Shown: positions 35,033-45,458 of the stretch, in pieces | Layout: every line of letters begins with the position of its first letter | How positions within the stretch are numbered: the first letter of the stretch is position 1 | Source of the DNA: Palsa-504 sp963808315 | GTDB lineage: Bacteria; Actinomycetota; Actinomycetes; Streptosporangiales; Streptosporangiaceae | Assembly (NCBI GenBank): GCA_963808315.1 | Contig: CAWEFK010000001.1 | Span: 124,001 to 188,000, forward strand | Direction: 5' to 3' | DNA: 64,000 nucleotides | Notes under the pieces: generated by a model | What the model saw: only the letters and a program-made list of their open reading frames with translations | Told to the model about the DNA's origin: nothing | Databases searched by the model: none | Program-made: the position numbers and the translations under genes

Positions 35033-36578
35033 GTGGCGGTCAACGAGCAATCCGCGCCACTGTCCAGCGACGAGGAGACCCTGCACGCCCTCGGTTACGC
35101 GCAAGAGCTGCGCAGGCGGATGTCGGGGTTCTCGAACTTCGCCGTGTCGTTCACGATCATCTCGATCCTGTCCGGCTGCCTGACCCTGTACTACTTCGGG
35201 ATGGACGAGGGCGGCCCCGCCATCATCGTCTGGGGCTGGCCGATCGTCGGGATCATGACCCTGCTCGTCGGGCCTGTCCATGGCCGAGGTTTGCTCCAGC
35301 TTCCCGACGGCGGGCGGGCTCTACTACTGGTCGGCCAAGCTGGCCCGCAGGAACGGCCCGGCCTGGTCCTGGTTCACCGGCTGGTTCAACTTCCTCGGCC
35401 AGGTCGCGGTCACCGCGGGCATCGACTTCGGCGCGGCGGTGTTCATCAACTTCCTGTTCAGCCTGTGGTTCAACTTCGGCACGGCGCAGCCTGGCACACG
35501 ATCCTGATCTACGCCGTCGTGCTGGCGGTGCACGGCCTGCTGAACCAGTTCGGCATCAAGCTGGTGTCGCTGCTGAACGACGTCAGCGTCTGGTGGCACA
35601 TCACCGGCGTGCTGATCATCGTGGCCGCGCTGATCTTCGGCCTGAAGGCGGGCGCGCACCATGCATCGGCCGGGTTCGTCTTCGGCCACCTGGAGAACCT
35701 GTCCGGGTTCCACATCGGCTGGTGGTACATCCTGCCGGTCGGACTGCTGATGGCCCAGTACACCTTCACCGGGTACGACGCGTCGGCGCACATGACCGAG
35801 GAGACCCACAACGCCGCGCGCAGCGGTCCGCGCGGCATCGTCATGTCGATCGTGATCTCGCTGATCGCGGGCTGGGTGCTGCTGATCGGCGTCACGTTCG
35901 CGATCCAGAAGGGGAACTACGCGAACGAGGCGCTGGCGGGCACCGCGGCGCCTGGCCAGATCTTTATCGACGCGATCGGCCGGACCGGCGCCGAGTTGCT
36001 GCTGCTGGTGGTGATCGGCGCCCAGCTGTTCTGCGGGATGTCCTCGGTCACCGCGAACTCGCGGATGATCTACGCGTTCTCCCGCGACGGCGCGTTGCCG
36101 GGATCGCGCATCTGGCACAGGGTCGAACAAGCGGACCAGGACGCCGACCAACGCGATCTGGCTGGCCGCCGGCGGCGCGCTGATCCTCGGGCCTGCCGTA
36201 CCTGTGGAACGCCGCCGCCTACGGCGCGGTGACCTCGATCGCGGTCATCGGCCTCTACATCGCGTACGTGCTGCCCACCTTCCTGCGGCTGCGCCAGGGC
36301 GAGAGCTTCAAGCGCGGGCCCTGGCACCTGGGCCGGTGGAGCTACCTGATCGGCTGGACCGCCGTGGTCTGGGTGGTGATCATCTTCTTCCTGTTCATGC
36401 TGCCGCAGTTCGGCCCCATCAGCTGGCTCACGTTCAACTACGCGGTATCGCGGTCGCCGTGGTGATCGGGTACGCCGGCATCTACTGGCTGGTCTCGGCG
36501 AAGAACTGGTTCAAGGGCCCGAAGGTCCAGGGCTCGGCCGAGGAACTGGCCGCGATCGAAAGGGAGCTTACCGTCTGA
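35033..36578 (+). pseudogene. APC-family amino acid/amine permease with five frameshifts
   Basis: GTG start; corrected product of about 514 residues with 12 helices, related to amino-acid/GABA/ethanolamine permeases of the APC superfamily. Joined segments: LRRRMSGFSNFAVSFTIISI, MAEVCSSFPTAGGLYYWSAK, WFTGWFNFLGQVAVTAGIDF, MAQYTFTGYDASAHMTEETH and SVTANSRMIYAFSRDGALPG, then VTSIAVIGLYIAYVLPTFLR. Breaks: +1 at 35270-35272, -1 near 35487, +1 at 36125, +1 at 36189-36191 and -1 near 36444. Each flanking segment is well conserved, so the gene is either recently decayed or misread. Would import the amine used by the ligase downstream. Confidence 0.85.
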
Positions 36579-36590
36579 TGCCGTCCGACA

Positions 36591-37987
36591 ATGGTCGAGC
36601 CGCGGCGTGGCTTCCTGACCCTGGAGCAGCTCAGGGTCGAGGTCGGCGAGGGCCACGTCGACACCGTGGTGCTGGCCTTCACCGACATGCAGGGACGGCT
36701 GCAGGGCAAGCGCCTGTCCGCGGAGTTCTTCCTGGACGGAGGTGGCCGAGCACTTCTCCGAGGGCTGCAACTACCTGCTCGCGGTGGACGTCGAGATGAA
36801 CACCGTGGACGGGTACGCGATGTCGTCCTGGGACCGGGGGTACGGCGACTTCGTCCTGGCGCCCGACCTGGCCACGCTGCGCCGGCTGCCGTGGCAGCCC
36901 GGCTCGGTCCTGGTCATCGCGGACCTGACCTGGCTGGACGGCGCGCCGGTGGTGGCCTCGCCGCGGCAGATACTGGCCGCCCAGACCGCCCGGCTGGCCG
37001 AACGCGGGCTGGTGGCCCTGGCCGGAACCGAGCTCGAGTTCGTCGTCTACCGGGACTCCTACGAGCAGGCGGCGGCGCGCGGGTACCGGGATCTGACTCC
37101 GGCCAACCAGTACAACGTGGACTACTCGATCCTGGGCACCGCCCGGATCGAGCCGCTGCTGCGCCGGATCCGCAACGAGATGGCGGGCGCCGGCCTGTAC
37201 GTCGAGTCGGCCAAGGGCGAATGCAACCTGGGCCAGCACGAGATCGCGTTCCGCTACGCCGAGGCGGTCACCACCTGCGACAACCACTCGATCTACAAGA
37301 CCGGCGCCAAGGAGATCGCGGCCCAGGAGGGCATGAGCATCACCTTCATGGCCAAGCCGAACGCCCGCGAAGGCAACTCCTGTCACATCCACCTGTCGCT
37401 GCGGGGCGCCGACTGAGGGCGGGGGCAACGGCGGCGGGGGCGGCTCGACGGTGATGGCCGGGGACGGGGCTTACGGGATGTCCCCGTTCGGCGAGCACTT
37501 CCTGGCCGGGCTGCTGGCCGGGATGCGGGAGCTGACCTTGTGCTACGCGCCGAACATCAACTCCTACAAGCGGTACGTGCCGGGCAGCTTCGCGCCCACC
37601 TCGGTGCGCTGGGGCCCGGACAACCGCACCTGCGCGCTGCGCCTGGTCGGCCACGGCCCCTCGCTGCGGGTGGAGAACCGGACGCCCGGCGGCGACGTGA
37701 ACCCCTACCTGGCCGTGGCCGCGATGATCGCCGCCGGGCTGGACGGCGTGGACCGCGAGCTGCCGCTCGAGCCGCCGGTCACCGGCAACGCCTACGCCGA
37801 TACCAGTGCGACGGTCCCGGCTCACCTGCGGGACGCGCTTGAGCTGTGGGAAAAGAGCGAGCTGGCCCGGCGGTCGTTCGGGGCCGAGGTGGTGGAGCAC
37901 TACGCCAACTACGCCCGGGTCGAGCTGGCCGCCTACGATGCCGCGGTGACCGACTGGGAGCTGCGGCGCTGCTTCGAGCGCCTTTAG
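36591..37987 (+). pseudogene. glutamine-synthetase-like gamma-glutamyl-amine ligase with two frameshifts
   Basis: Type I GS fold, about 464 residues corrected. Start ATG 36591 (VEPRRGFLTLEQLRVEVGEG). +1 at 36738 (FFLD|EVAEHFSEGCNY); +1 at 37414, an extra T that creates TGA after HIHLSLRGAD, with GGGNGGGGG...GDGAYGMSPFGEHFLAGLL continuing in the next frame. Visible GS parts: ELEFVVYRDSYEQA, ESAKGECNLGQHEIAFRYAE, NSCHIHLSL, ENRTPGGDVNPYLAVAAMIA. Context (PuuD, ALDH, SDR) points to GlnA3/GlnA4-like enzymes that gamma-glutamylate polyamines or ethanolamine rather than make glutamine; no GlnE adenylylation site is evident. Confidence 0.85.
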
Positions 37988-38008
37988 TCCTGAGGGGGAA
38001 CAGGCCGC

Positions 38009-39375
38009 ATGTCCGTGTTCACCGTGCTTAACCCTGCCACCGAGGAGCCGGTCACCACCGTGACCCAGGCCTCGGCGGAGCAGGCCGACGAGGCGATCGC
38101 CCGCGCCGCCGCGGCCCAGCTGACCTGGCGTGACGTCGCACCCGGCGACCGGGCCCGGTTGCTGCGGGCCTTCGCCGCCGCCGTGGACGCCCACGTCGAG
38201 GAGCTGGCCGCCCTGGAGGTGGCCGGTTCGGGCCATCCGCTCGGGCAGTCTCGCTGGGAGGCCGGGCACGTCCGCGACGTGCTGCTTTACTACGCCGCGG
38301 CGCCGGAACGGCTGGGCGGGCAGCAGATCCCGGTGCCCGGCGGGCTGAACGTCACCTTCTGCGAGCCGGTCGGCGTGGTCGGCCTGATCGTGCCGTGGAA
38401 CTTCCCGATGCCGATCCTGTCCTGGGGGATGGCGCCCGCGCTGGCCGCTGGCTGCGCCGTCGTGGCCAAGCCCGCGCGAGGCCACGCCGCTGACCGCGAT
38501 GCGGATCGGCGAGCTGGCGCTGGAGGCGGGACTGCCCGAGGGGGTGTTCCAGGTGCTGCCGGGCCAGGGCAGCGTGGTGGGGCAGCGGCTGGTGGATCAC
38601 CCCGCGGTGCGCAAGATCGTGTTCACCGGGTCGACCGAGGTGGGCCGTTCGGTCATGGCGGATTGCGCGCGGCAGGTGAAGCGGGTCACGCTGGAGCTTG
38701 GCGGCAAGAGCGCCAACATCGTGTTCGCCGACGCCGACCTGGAACGGGCCGCGGCGACCGCGCCCTACGCGGTGTTCGACAACGCGGGCCAGGACTGCTG
38801 CGCCCGGTCCCGGATCCTGGTGCAGGCCTCGGTGCTTGACGAGTTCATGTAGCTGCTCGAGCCGGCCGTGCAGGGCGTCGTGGTCGGTGACCCGGCCTCG
38901 GCGGCGACCGAGATGGGCCCGCTGATCTCGGCGGCGCACCGGGCGCACGTCGCCTCGTTACGTGCCGTCCGGTGCTCCGGTGGCGTTCCGGGGGCACGCG
39001 CCTTCCGGCCCGGGGTTCTGGTACCCGCCGACCGTGCTGGCCCCGGTGCGGGCCGATGACCCGGCCTACACCGAGGAGGTGTTCGGCCCGGTGGTGACCG
39101 TGACCCCGTTCACCGACGAGGCGGACGCGATCGCGATCGCCAACGACACGCCGTACGGCCTGTCCGGCTCGATCTGGACCCGCGACGTGGGCCGCGCGAT
39201 CCGGGTGGCCCGGGCGGTGGAGAGCGGCAACCTGTCGGTGAACTCGCACTCCTCGGTGCGGTACTGGACCCCGTTCGGCGGGTTCAAGCAGTCCGGCCTG
39301 GGCCGCGAGCTCGGACCGGACGCGCCGAACGCATTCACCGAGACCAAGAACGTTTTCATCTCTACGGAAGAGTGA
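38009..39375 (+). pseudogene. NAD(P)-dependent aldehyde dehydrogenase with two frameshifts and a nonsense codon
   Basis: ALDH superfamily, about 454 residues corrected. N-terminal NPATEEPVTTVTQASAEQAD, oxyanion/cofactor VGLIVPWNFPMPILSWGMAPAL, FTGSTEVGRSVM, catalytic Glu in LELGGKSANIVF and catalytic Cys in FDNAGQDCCARSRI, then EEVFGPVVTVTPF and PFGGFKQSGLGRELG. Lesions: extra C at 38477 (KPA|EATPLTAM), TAG at 38850-38852 where the family has Glu (EFM*LLEPAVQG) and extra T at 38958-38959. It would oxidise the gamma-glutamyl aldehyde made from the ligated amine. Confidence 0.87.
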
Positions 39376-39379
39376 CTCT

Positions 39380-40141
39380 ATGCGTTTCGAGGGCAGGACC
39401 GTCGTCATCACCGGGGCGGGCAGCGGGATCGGGCTGGCCGCGGCGCGGCGGTTCGCGGCGGACGGCGCGCATGTGGTCGCGGTCGACATCGACGACGACG
39501 CCGGGGAGAAGGCGGCCGCCGAGGTGAGCGGGCTGTTCGTGCACGCCGACGTGACCTGCGAGGCGGACGTGGCCGCGGCGTTCAGCGCGGCGCACGAGAC
39601 CTACGGCTCGGTCGACGTCGCGTTCAACAACGCGGGCATCTCACCGCCCGACGACGACTCGATCCTGACCACCGGCCTGGACGCCTGGCGGCGCGTCCAG
39701 GAGGTCAACCTGACCTCGGTGTACCTGTGCTGCAAGGAAGCGATCGGGTACATGCGGGCGCAGGGCAAGGGAGCGATCGTGAACACCGCCTCGTTCGTCG
39801 CGGTGATGGGCTCGGCCACCTCGCAGATCTCCTACACCGCCTCCAAGGGCGGCGTGCTGGCGCTGTCCCGCGAGCTCGGCGTGCAGTTCGCGCGGGAGGG
39901 GATCCGGGTCAACGCGCTGTGCCCCGGCCCGGTGAACACCCCGCTGCTGCGCGAGCTGTTCGCGGCCGACCCGGAGCGCGCGCAGCGCCGGCTGGTGCAC
40001 GTGCCGATGGGCCGGTTCGCCGAGGCCGACGAGATCGCGTCGGCGGTCGCCTTCCTGGCCAGCGACGACGCCTCGTTCATCACCGCCTCGACGTTCCTGG
40101 TCGACGGCGGCATCTCCGGCGCCTACGTGACGCCGCTGTAG
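39380..40141 (+). CDS. SDR family oxidoreductase (3-oxoacyl-ACP reductase-like)
   Basis: 253 residues, intact. TGAGSGIGLAAARRFAADGA cofactor loop, NNAGISPPDDD, catalytic Ser region NTASFVAVMGSA, YxxxK in SYTASKGGV, and C-terminal VAFLASDDASFITASTFLVDGG. It closes the gamma-glutamylation cluster 4 bp after the aldehyde dehydrogenase, where an alcohol dehydrogenase step (alcohol of the ligated amine to aldehyde) is expected. Convergent with serA. Confidence 0.92.
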   Translation: MRFEGRTVVITGAGSGIGLAAARRFAADGAHVVAVDIDDDAGEKAAAEVSGLFVHADVTCEADVAAAFSAAHETYGSVDVAFNNAGISPPDDDSILTTGLDAWRRVQEVNLTSVYLCCKEAIGYMRAQGKGAIVNTASFVAVMGSATSQISYTASKGGVLALSRELGVQFAREGIRVNALCPGPVNTPLLRELFAADPERAQRRLVHVPMGRFAEADEIASAVAFLASDDASFITASTFLVDGGISGAYVTPL

Positions 40142-40152
40142 TGCTTGACCGG

Positions 40153-41379
40153 TCAGGGGGAGCGCAGGGTGCGCAGGCTGATCGTGACCGGCATCGCGCG
40201 GAGCTCGGCCAGAACCGCTTCGCTGTACTCCGAGCTGATGTCGGTCAGCACGTAGCCGAACTCGTCCTTGGTGCGGAGCAGCTGACCCTCGACGTTGACC
40301 CCGTGGTCGGCCAGCACCCGGTTGATCGAGGCGAGCACGCCGGGCACGTTCTGGTGCAGGTGGACGAGCCGGTGGGTGCCGCTCGTCACCGGCAGCGTGA
40401 CCCCCGGCAGGTTCACGCTGAGCGAGGTGGTGCCCGCGGTGATGTAGTCGGCGAGCTTGCCCGCGACGAAATCGCCGATGTCCTGCTGGGCCTCTTCGGT
40501 CGAGCCGCCGATGTGCGGGGTGAGGATGACGTTCGGCAGCCCGCGCAGCTCGGAGACGAACTCGTCGCCGCGTCCCTTGGGCTCGGTCGGGAAGACGTCG
40601 ATGGCCGCCCCGGCGATGTGGCCGGAGGTGATGTTCCGGCGCAGTGCCGCGTGGTCCACCACGAAGCCGCGGGACAGGTTGAGGAACAGCGAACGCGGCC
40701 GCATCGCGGCGAACTCGGTCTCGCCGAAGAAACCGTGGTTGCCGGCCCGCCCGTCCACGTGCAGCGTGACGACCTCCACCGACTCGAGCAGCTCGGTCAG
40801 CGTGGAGCAGCGCCGCGCGTTGCCGATGGCCAGCTTGTCCGCCACGTCGTAGAAGTAGACGGACATGCCCAGGTTCTCGGCCAGCACGGACAGCTGGGTA
40901 CCGATGTTGCCGTAACCGACGATGCCGAGCCTGCGGTTACGTACCTCATGGCTGCCGGTGGCCGACTTGTCCCAGTGACCCGCGTGCATCTGCGCGGCCT
41001 TCTCCGGCAGCCGCCGTGCCATCGCGATGATCTCGGCCAGCGCGAGTTCGACGACGCTGCGGGTGTTGGAGAACGGCGCGTTGAACACCGCGACCCCGCG
41101 GCTGCTCGCCGCGGCCAGGTCGACCTGGTTGACGCCGATGCAGAACGCGCCGATCGCGGCCAGCCGCGGCGCGGCCGCCAGCACCCGCTCGGTCACCTGC
41201 GTGCCCGACCTGATGCCGAGCAGGTTCACGTCCCCGATGGCCTCGATGAGCTCGTCCTCGCCGAGCGCCCGGGACAGCGTCTCGACGGCGAAGCCCTCCT
41301 TGGTCAGCCGCGCCGACGCGTCCGGATGGATGTTCTCGACGAGAAGTGCCCTGTGGTCACCGGCGTCTGCACCTTTCAC
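40153..41379 (-). CDS. serA: D-3-phosphoglycerate dehydrogenase (ACT-domain, E. coli SerA-like)
   Basis: First step of serine synthesis, 408 residues from GTG 41379 (V-KGADAGDHRALLVENIHPD), close to the 410 of E. coli SerA. Substrate domain GAFCIGVNQVDLAAASSRGV and APFSNTRSVVELALAEIIAM; NAD motif GIVGYGNIGTQLS; catalytic Arg/Glu/His region with LTPHIGGSTEEAQ; C-terminal ACT domain (HLHQNVPGVLASINRVLADH) for serine feedback. The open frame runs further upstream but that part is antisense to the neighbouring gene's shadow. Intact; 11 bp from the convergent SDR stop. Confidence 0.93.
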   Translation of the reverse strand: MKGADAGDHRALLVENIHPDASARLTKEGFAVETLSRALGEDELIEAIGDVNLLGIRSGTQVTERVLAAAPRLAAIGAFCIGVNQVDLAAASSRGVAVFNAPFSNTRSVVELALAEIIAMARRLPEKAAQMHAGHWDKSATGSHEVRNRRLGIVGYGNIGTQLSVLAENLGMSVYFYDVADKLAIGNARRCSTLTELLESVEVVTLHVDGRAGNHGFFGETEFAAMRPRSLFLNLSRGFVVDHAALRRNITSGHIAGAAIDVFPTEPKGRGDEFVSELRGLPNVILTPHIGGSTEEAQQDIGDFVAGKLADYITAGTTSLSVNLPGVTLPVTSGTHRLVHLHQNVPGVLASINRVLADHGVNVEGQLLRTKDEFGYVLTDISSEYSEAVLAELRAMPVTISLRTLRSP

Positions 41380-41470
41380 GCGACGGACGGGCGTGCGCCC
41401 GGCCGGCGGCCAGGGCTGACACCTTAACCCCACATCCTTTATACCTAACGAGCCGTGGTGGCTGCCCCGG

Positions 41471-44400
41471 TCAGGTGGCTCGCGTCCGGGTGGCTGGCGT
41501 CCGGGTGGCTGGCGTCCGGGTGGCTGGCGTCCGGGTGGCCGCGTCCGGGGCCAGGTCGGCGTCGAGGCCTTCGAGCCGGGCCCGGATCTCGTCGGCGAGC
41601 GGATGCGGCAGCCGGTCCAGGATCGCCAGGGACCGGCGCCAGGCCGCCTGGGCCGCGACCAGGTCGCCGTCGGCCGCGTAGGTCTCGCCGAGCGCGGCCA
41701 GCGACTGACCCTCGTTGAAGTGGTCGCCGATCTCGCGGTAGATCGCCACCGCCTGCCCGTACTGCTCCCTGGACTGCGCGTGGTCGCCGAGGTGACGGTA
41801 GATGAAGCCCAGGCTGTCCAGGGCGTCGCCGGCGCCGCCACGGTAGCCGGATTCACGGTGCAGGCCCAGCGCACGCTGGCAATGAGCCAGCGCCTCGTCG
41901 AACTGGCCCAGGTGCGCGTACAGCCAGCCCGCCGTGTTCTCCAGGTTGCCCTGCGCCCACCAGAAGCCGGCCGCCTTGAGCATCCGCAGCGCGTCCAGGG
42001 CCAGGGCCAGGGCATCGGGATAGCGTCCCTGTCGTTCCAGCATGACCGCCAGGCCGTTCAGCACGGCCGCCTCGCCGGCCCGGTCGCCGAGGTCGCGGAA
42101 CATGTCCAGCGACTGCCGGGCGTTGGGTTCGGCCGCGTCGTAGTCCTCGAGCCAGGATTGCGCCTGGCCGAGCAGGTGATGGGTGTGCGCCTGGGCCAGC
42201 TGATCATCCAGCCGCCGGGCCGCGGCCAGCGCGATCTCCTGGCTGGCCACGTACTCCTGCAGCCGCCCCCGCCGGGAGAAGAACGGTGACAGCGCCCACG
42301 GGATCTGCCAGGCGTGGACGTCGAAACCCTCGGCGTAGGCCTGGCCGATAAGCGCGATCAGCACCGGGGCCTCGGCGTCGAACCAGGCCATCGCCTGCTC
42401 CTTGGCCGAGAAGTCGGCCGGGACGACGCCGGGCTGCGGCGTGGCCATCCGCAGCGCCTTGCGGTGCGGGCTGAACCGCAGCGAGGCCGCCATCACGGTG
42501 TGCAGGTAATGGTCGAGCGTGCGGTGCTGGGCCGCCCGCCGCTCGGTTTCGCTGTCGTGCCGTTCGGCCTGGTCGGCGGCGTAGGCGCGGAGCAGGTCGT
42601 GAAAGCTGAACCGGGACGGGCAGGTGCTCGGCGACCATGTGGGTCCTGGTCAGCTCGCGGAGCGCGGCGCCCGCCTGCGCCCGGGTCACCGCGGCCAGGC
42701 TGGCCGCGGCCGAGAGCGAGATGTCCGGGCCCGGGTGCACGCCGAGCAGCCGGAACATCCGCGCCGCGGCCGGGGTGAGCTGGTCGTAGGACCAGGACAA
42801 GACGGCGCGCACGTCGGTCGCCGCGTCGTCCGCCTCGAGCGCGTCCAGCCGGCCCCGGGCGTCGCGTAGCTCGGCGGCCAGCTCGGCCAGCGGGCGCTTG
42901 GGGCGCCCCGCGGCCCGGCCCACCGCGATGGACAGGGCCAGCGGCAGGCGCGCGCACGCCTCGATGATCTCCCCCGCCGCCTCGGGTTCGGCTGCGGCCC
43001 GGTTACGGCCGAGCCTGCGGGCCAGCATCTCGTGGGCCTCGGCGTAGCTGAGCACGTCGAGCGTGAGCGGCATCGCTCCTTCGGCGGCCACCAGCCCGGT
43101 CATCTCGTTGCGGCTGGTGATGATGACCAAGCAACCCGGCGAGCCCGGCAGCAGCGGACGCACCTGGGCCACGTTGCGCGCGTTGTCCAGCACGATCAGC
43201 ATTCGCTGGCCGTCGAGCAGGCTGCGGTACAGGGCCGCCCGCTCCTCGGTGTCGGCCGGGATGCGGTGCGGCGGCACGCCGAGGGCATGCAGGAAGAACC
43301 GCAGCACGTCACCCGGGGACACCGGCGTGGCGGCAGGATCCAGGCCGCGCAGGTGAGCGTACAGCTGGCCGCCGGGAAACCGTTTGGCCACCTGACGGCC
43401 GAAGCGGACGGCCAGAGCGGTCTTCCCGATCCCCGCGGTACCCGAGATGACCACGATCGGCACCGAGTCGGCGGAAGCGGCCCCCGGGTCAGCTTCGTCC
43501 GGCTCGGGCGCGCTCGAGCCAGAGTCGTTCGGCCCAATTGCCGCCGAGCCAGCTCCGGCCGGGCCGGCCGAACGGGCCGGCAGCATGGCGCGCAGCATGG
43601 CGAGTTCTTCGCGGCGGCCGGAAAAGCCCGGCGCCTCCAGCGGCAGCTGAGCCGGAACGGGCAGGGCCGTGCCGCCCTGGCCGCCAAACCACGCGGTCGC
43701 CGCGCCCGGGGCCAGCGAGTGCGCCGGCCCGTCCACGGCCTGCCCGACGGTCCCGCCGATCCGCCCGGCCGCGACCGCGGCGCCGACGTGCGGGGTGGTA
43801 GCCGGGCGCGAGTTCTGCCGCGCCCTCCGGGGTCGGCGGAGCCAGCTCAAGCGCGGTATCGGCGGTCAGGATCTGCTGGTGAATGCGGCTCAGTTCGCTG
43901 CCGGGGTCGATGCCGAGTTCCTCGGCCAGCACGCGCCTGCCCTCGGTGAACACCTGGAGCGCCTCGCCGTGCCGTCCACCGCGGTACAGCGCGATCATCA
44001 GCAGGCCGCGCATCCGCTCCCGGAGCGGATGATCGGTCACCATGGCCGTCAGGTCGGGCACGACCTCCTCGTGCCGGCCCAGCGCGAGCAGGACGTCGGC
44101 CCGTTCTTCCGCAGCGGCCGAACGCAGCTCGCTGAGGCGGGTCCGCTCGGTTTCCGCGAACGGTCCAGGCACCCCGGCGAAGGCGATCCCGCGCCACAGC
44201 CCAAGCGCGGAGTTCAGGGCGGTCACCGCGCCAGCTGGATCGCCGCTCTTGCGCAACTGGCGCGCCCGGGTCAGATACTGCTCGAAGGAGACGGCGTCCG
44301 GCTGACCCGGGCACCAGGTGGAGCACGTACCCGGCTCCCGAGGAGACCAGCACCCGGCCTGGCCCGCGCAGGGACCGGTTGGGCTCGATGATGCGGCGCA

Positions 44401-44611
44401 GCCCGGCCACGTAGGTGTAAATCCCGCCCTCGGCGCTGGCCGGCGGATCTTGTCCCCAGACGGCGTCGACGAGTTCACCGCGGGAAATTACCCGGTTGGC
44501 CCGCATCGCCAAGATGCCGAGGACAGCCTGCTGCCTCGGCTGGCCCACCGGCAGTTCCTGGTCGCCGAACCAGGCGGTTACCGGACCAAGCACGCCGACG
44601 CGCAACACCAC
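41471..44611 (-). pseudogene. AfsR/SARP-type regulator (SARP-BTAD, NB-ARC, TPR) with three +1 frameshifts
   Basis: Large activator of about 1045 residues corrected. Domains in order: SARP OmpR-like winged helix (LRVGVLGPVTAWFGDQELPV, ISRGELVDAVWG), BTAD (RHEEVVPDLTAMVTDHPLRE, GRRVLAEELGIDPGSELSRIH), NB-ARC ATPase (P-loop ISGTAGIGKTALAVRFGRQV, RMLIVLDNARNVAQVRPLLP, LPLALSIAVGRAA) and TPRs (YDAAEPNARQSLDMFRDLGD and following). Each of three breaks is +1: 44305 (extra T after LVPG), about 43.83 kb in a Pro-rich linker, and 42613-42615 (HLPV|RFSFHDLLRAYAADQ). The tail is a PATRT repeat. Would be an ATP-dependent pathway regulator of secondary metabolism or development. Confidence 0.85.
41475..41548 (-). 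repeat. five tandem 15-bp units at the 3' end of the AfsR-type gene
   Basis: GTGGCTGGCGTCCGG units at 41475, 41490, 41505, 41520 and a shortened one at 41535, coding PATRT on the minus strand right up to the stop codon. Confidence 0.9.
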
Positions 44612-44917
44612 GGCATCGCCGACCTTCCGCTCACATAACCCACGCTAAAGTCGCGCCCATCCCCCGGGCGGAGCACCCTTATTGAGGCTACAGCGATTTG
44701 CGCGACTCCTCCAGAAAAAATCTAGATCATATAGAGACGGCTACTTAATAGTAGGTCGAGCGCCTAGGGGACCGGCGGTCGCGCTCGGATGGCCATCGCA
44801 CTCTTCCTGCTTTGCGTGCACTGTCGGTGCGTCTGCTCTTCGGCGCTTTGACCTTGCGTTAACGGCACAGACCTGGCATCGCCGCCCGGAGTTCCGGGTC
44901 AGGCGCGCCGCAAAGCC

Positions 44918-44963
44918 GCCGGCCCTCACGGCACCCCCCTCACTACCTGCCGTGAGGGCCGGC
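44918..44963. repeat. perfect 16-bp inverted repeat (hairpin)
   Basis: GCCGGCCCTCACGGCA (44918-44933) and its exact reverse complement (44948-44963) around a C-rich 14-nt loop. It lies between divergent genes so does not terminate either annotated transcript. Confidence 0.9.
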
Positions 44964-45167
44964 ACCTCGGCCTTGGTCACTGCGCGCTGCACCTGGTGAG
45001 GCTCGGTGCTGGCCGATGCGCTCCGCGTAGCTCTTTTAGTTGAACTATCTAGTCATTGCGGGCTATTCACGGGAGCTATCGAGCTTTGCGCGGGCCACAC
45101 GGAAAAGGGACACAGGTATTCGGCGGGCCGTTACCGTGGCCGCGAGGCCGTCCGCTCCGCTCGCGCC

Positions 45168-45255
45168 ATGCGGGCCTTGTCCGGCGCTGCGGGCCTTGTC
45201 GGCCGCTGCGGGCCGCTGCGGGCCTTGTCGGCCGCTACGGGCCTTGCCCGGCGGT
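45168..45255. repeat. irregular GC repeat array
   Basis: About five copies of GCGGGCCTTGTCGGCCGCT and shortened forms, non-coding by context, 200 bp before the DUF929 start. Confidence 0.7.
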
Positions 45256-45458
45256 GGGGAGCGTACAGGCCGGCGCCCGATCGTGGCTGATACCCTCGGC
45301 CCGGTCTGTGTAGGCGTGCGCGTTAGTCGGGTTGAAGCCCTAACATAGAGCGCGGTACCCGGGACGACGGACTACTCCTGCGCGCCGGCGCAGGCATGGG
45401 ACCAGCAGGCGTGCGGTCTGACCGCTGGCTGGCTGAGCAAGGGTTGGACGAAGCGAGC

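Larger units (their letters stand above)
44612..45458. other. 847-bp gene-free divergent intergenic region
   Basis: Between the AfsR-type gene (minus) and the DUF929 gene (plus). It includes an AT-rich block near 44700-44760 likely to hold promoters, a perfect 16-bp hairpin (44918-44963), and a GGGCCTTGTCGGCCGCT array (about 45168-45255). No frame in it has a ribosome site plus coding-like third positions. Confidence 0.65.

Noticed and set aside
39727..41427. 566-codon plus-strand frame over the SDR and serA
   Set aside because: Antisense of serA and out of frame with the SDR; composition is typical of shadow frames.
41380..42015. N-terminal extension of SerA
   Set aside because: Out-of-frame shadow of the AfsR-type TPR region; SerA homologues begin near GTG 41379.
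44612..45458. tRNA or rRNA genes in the intergenic regions
   Set aside because: No cloverleaf or conserved T-loop (GTTCGA-type with paired arms) was found here or elsewhere in the window.
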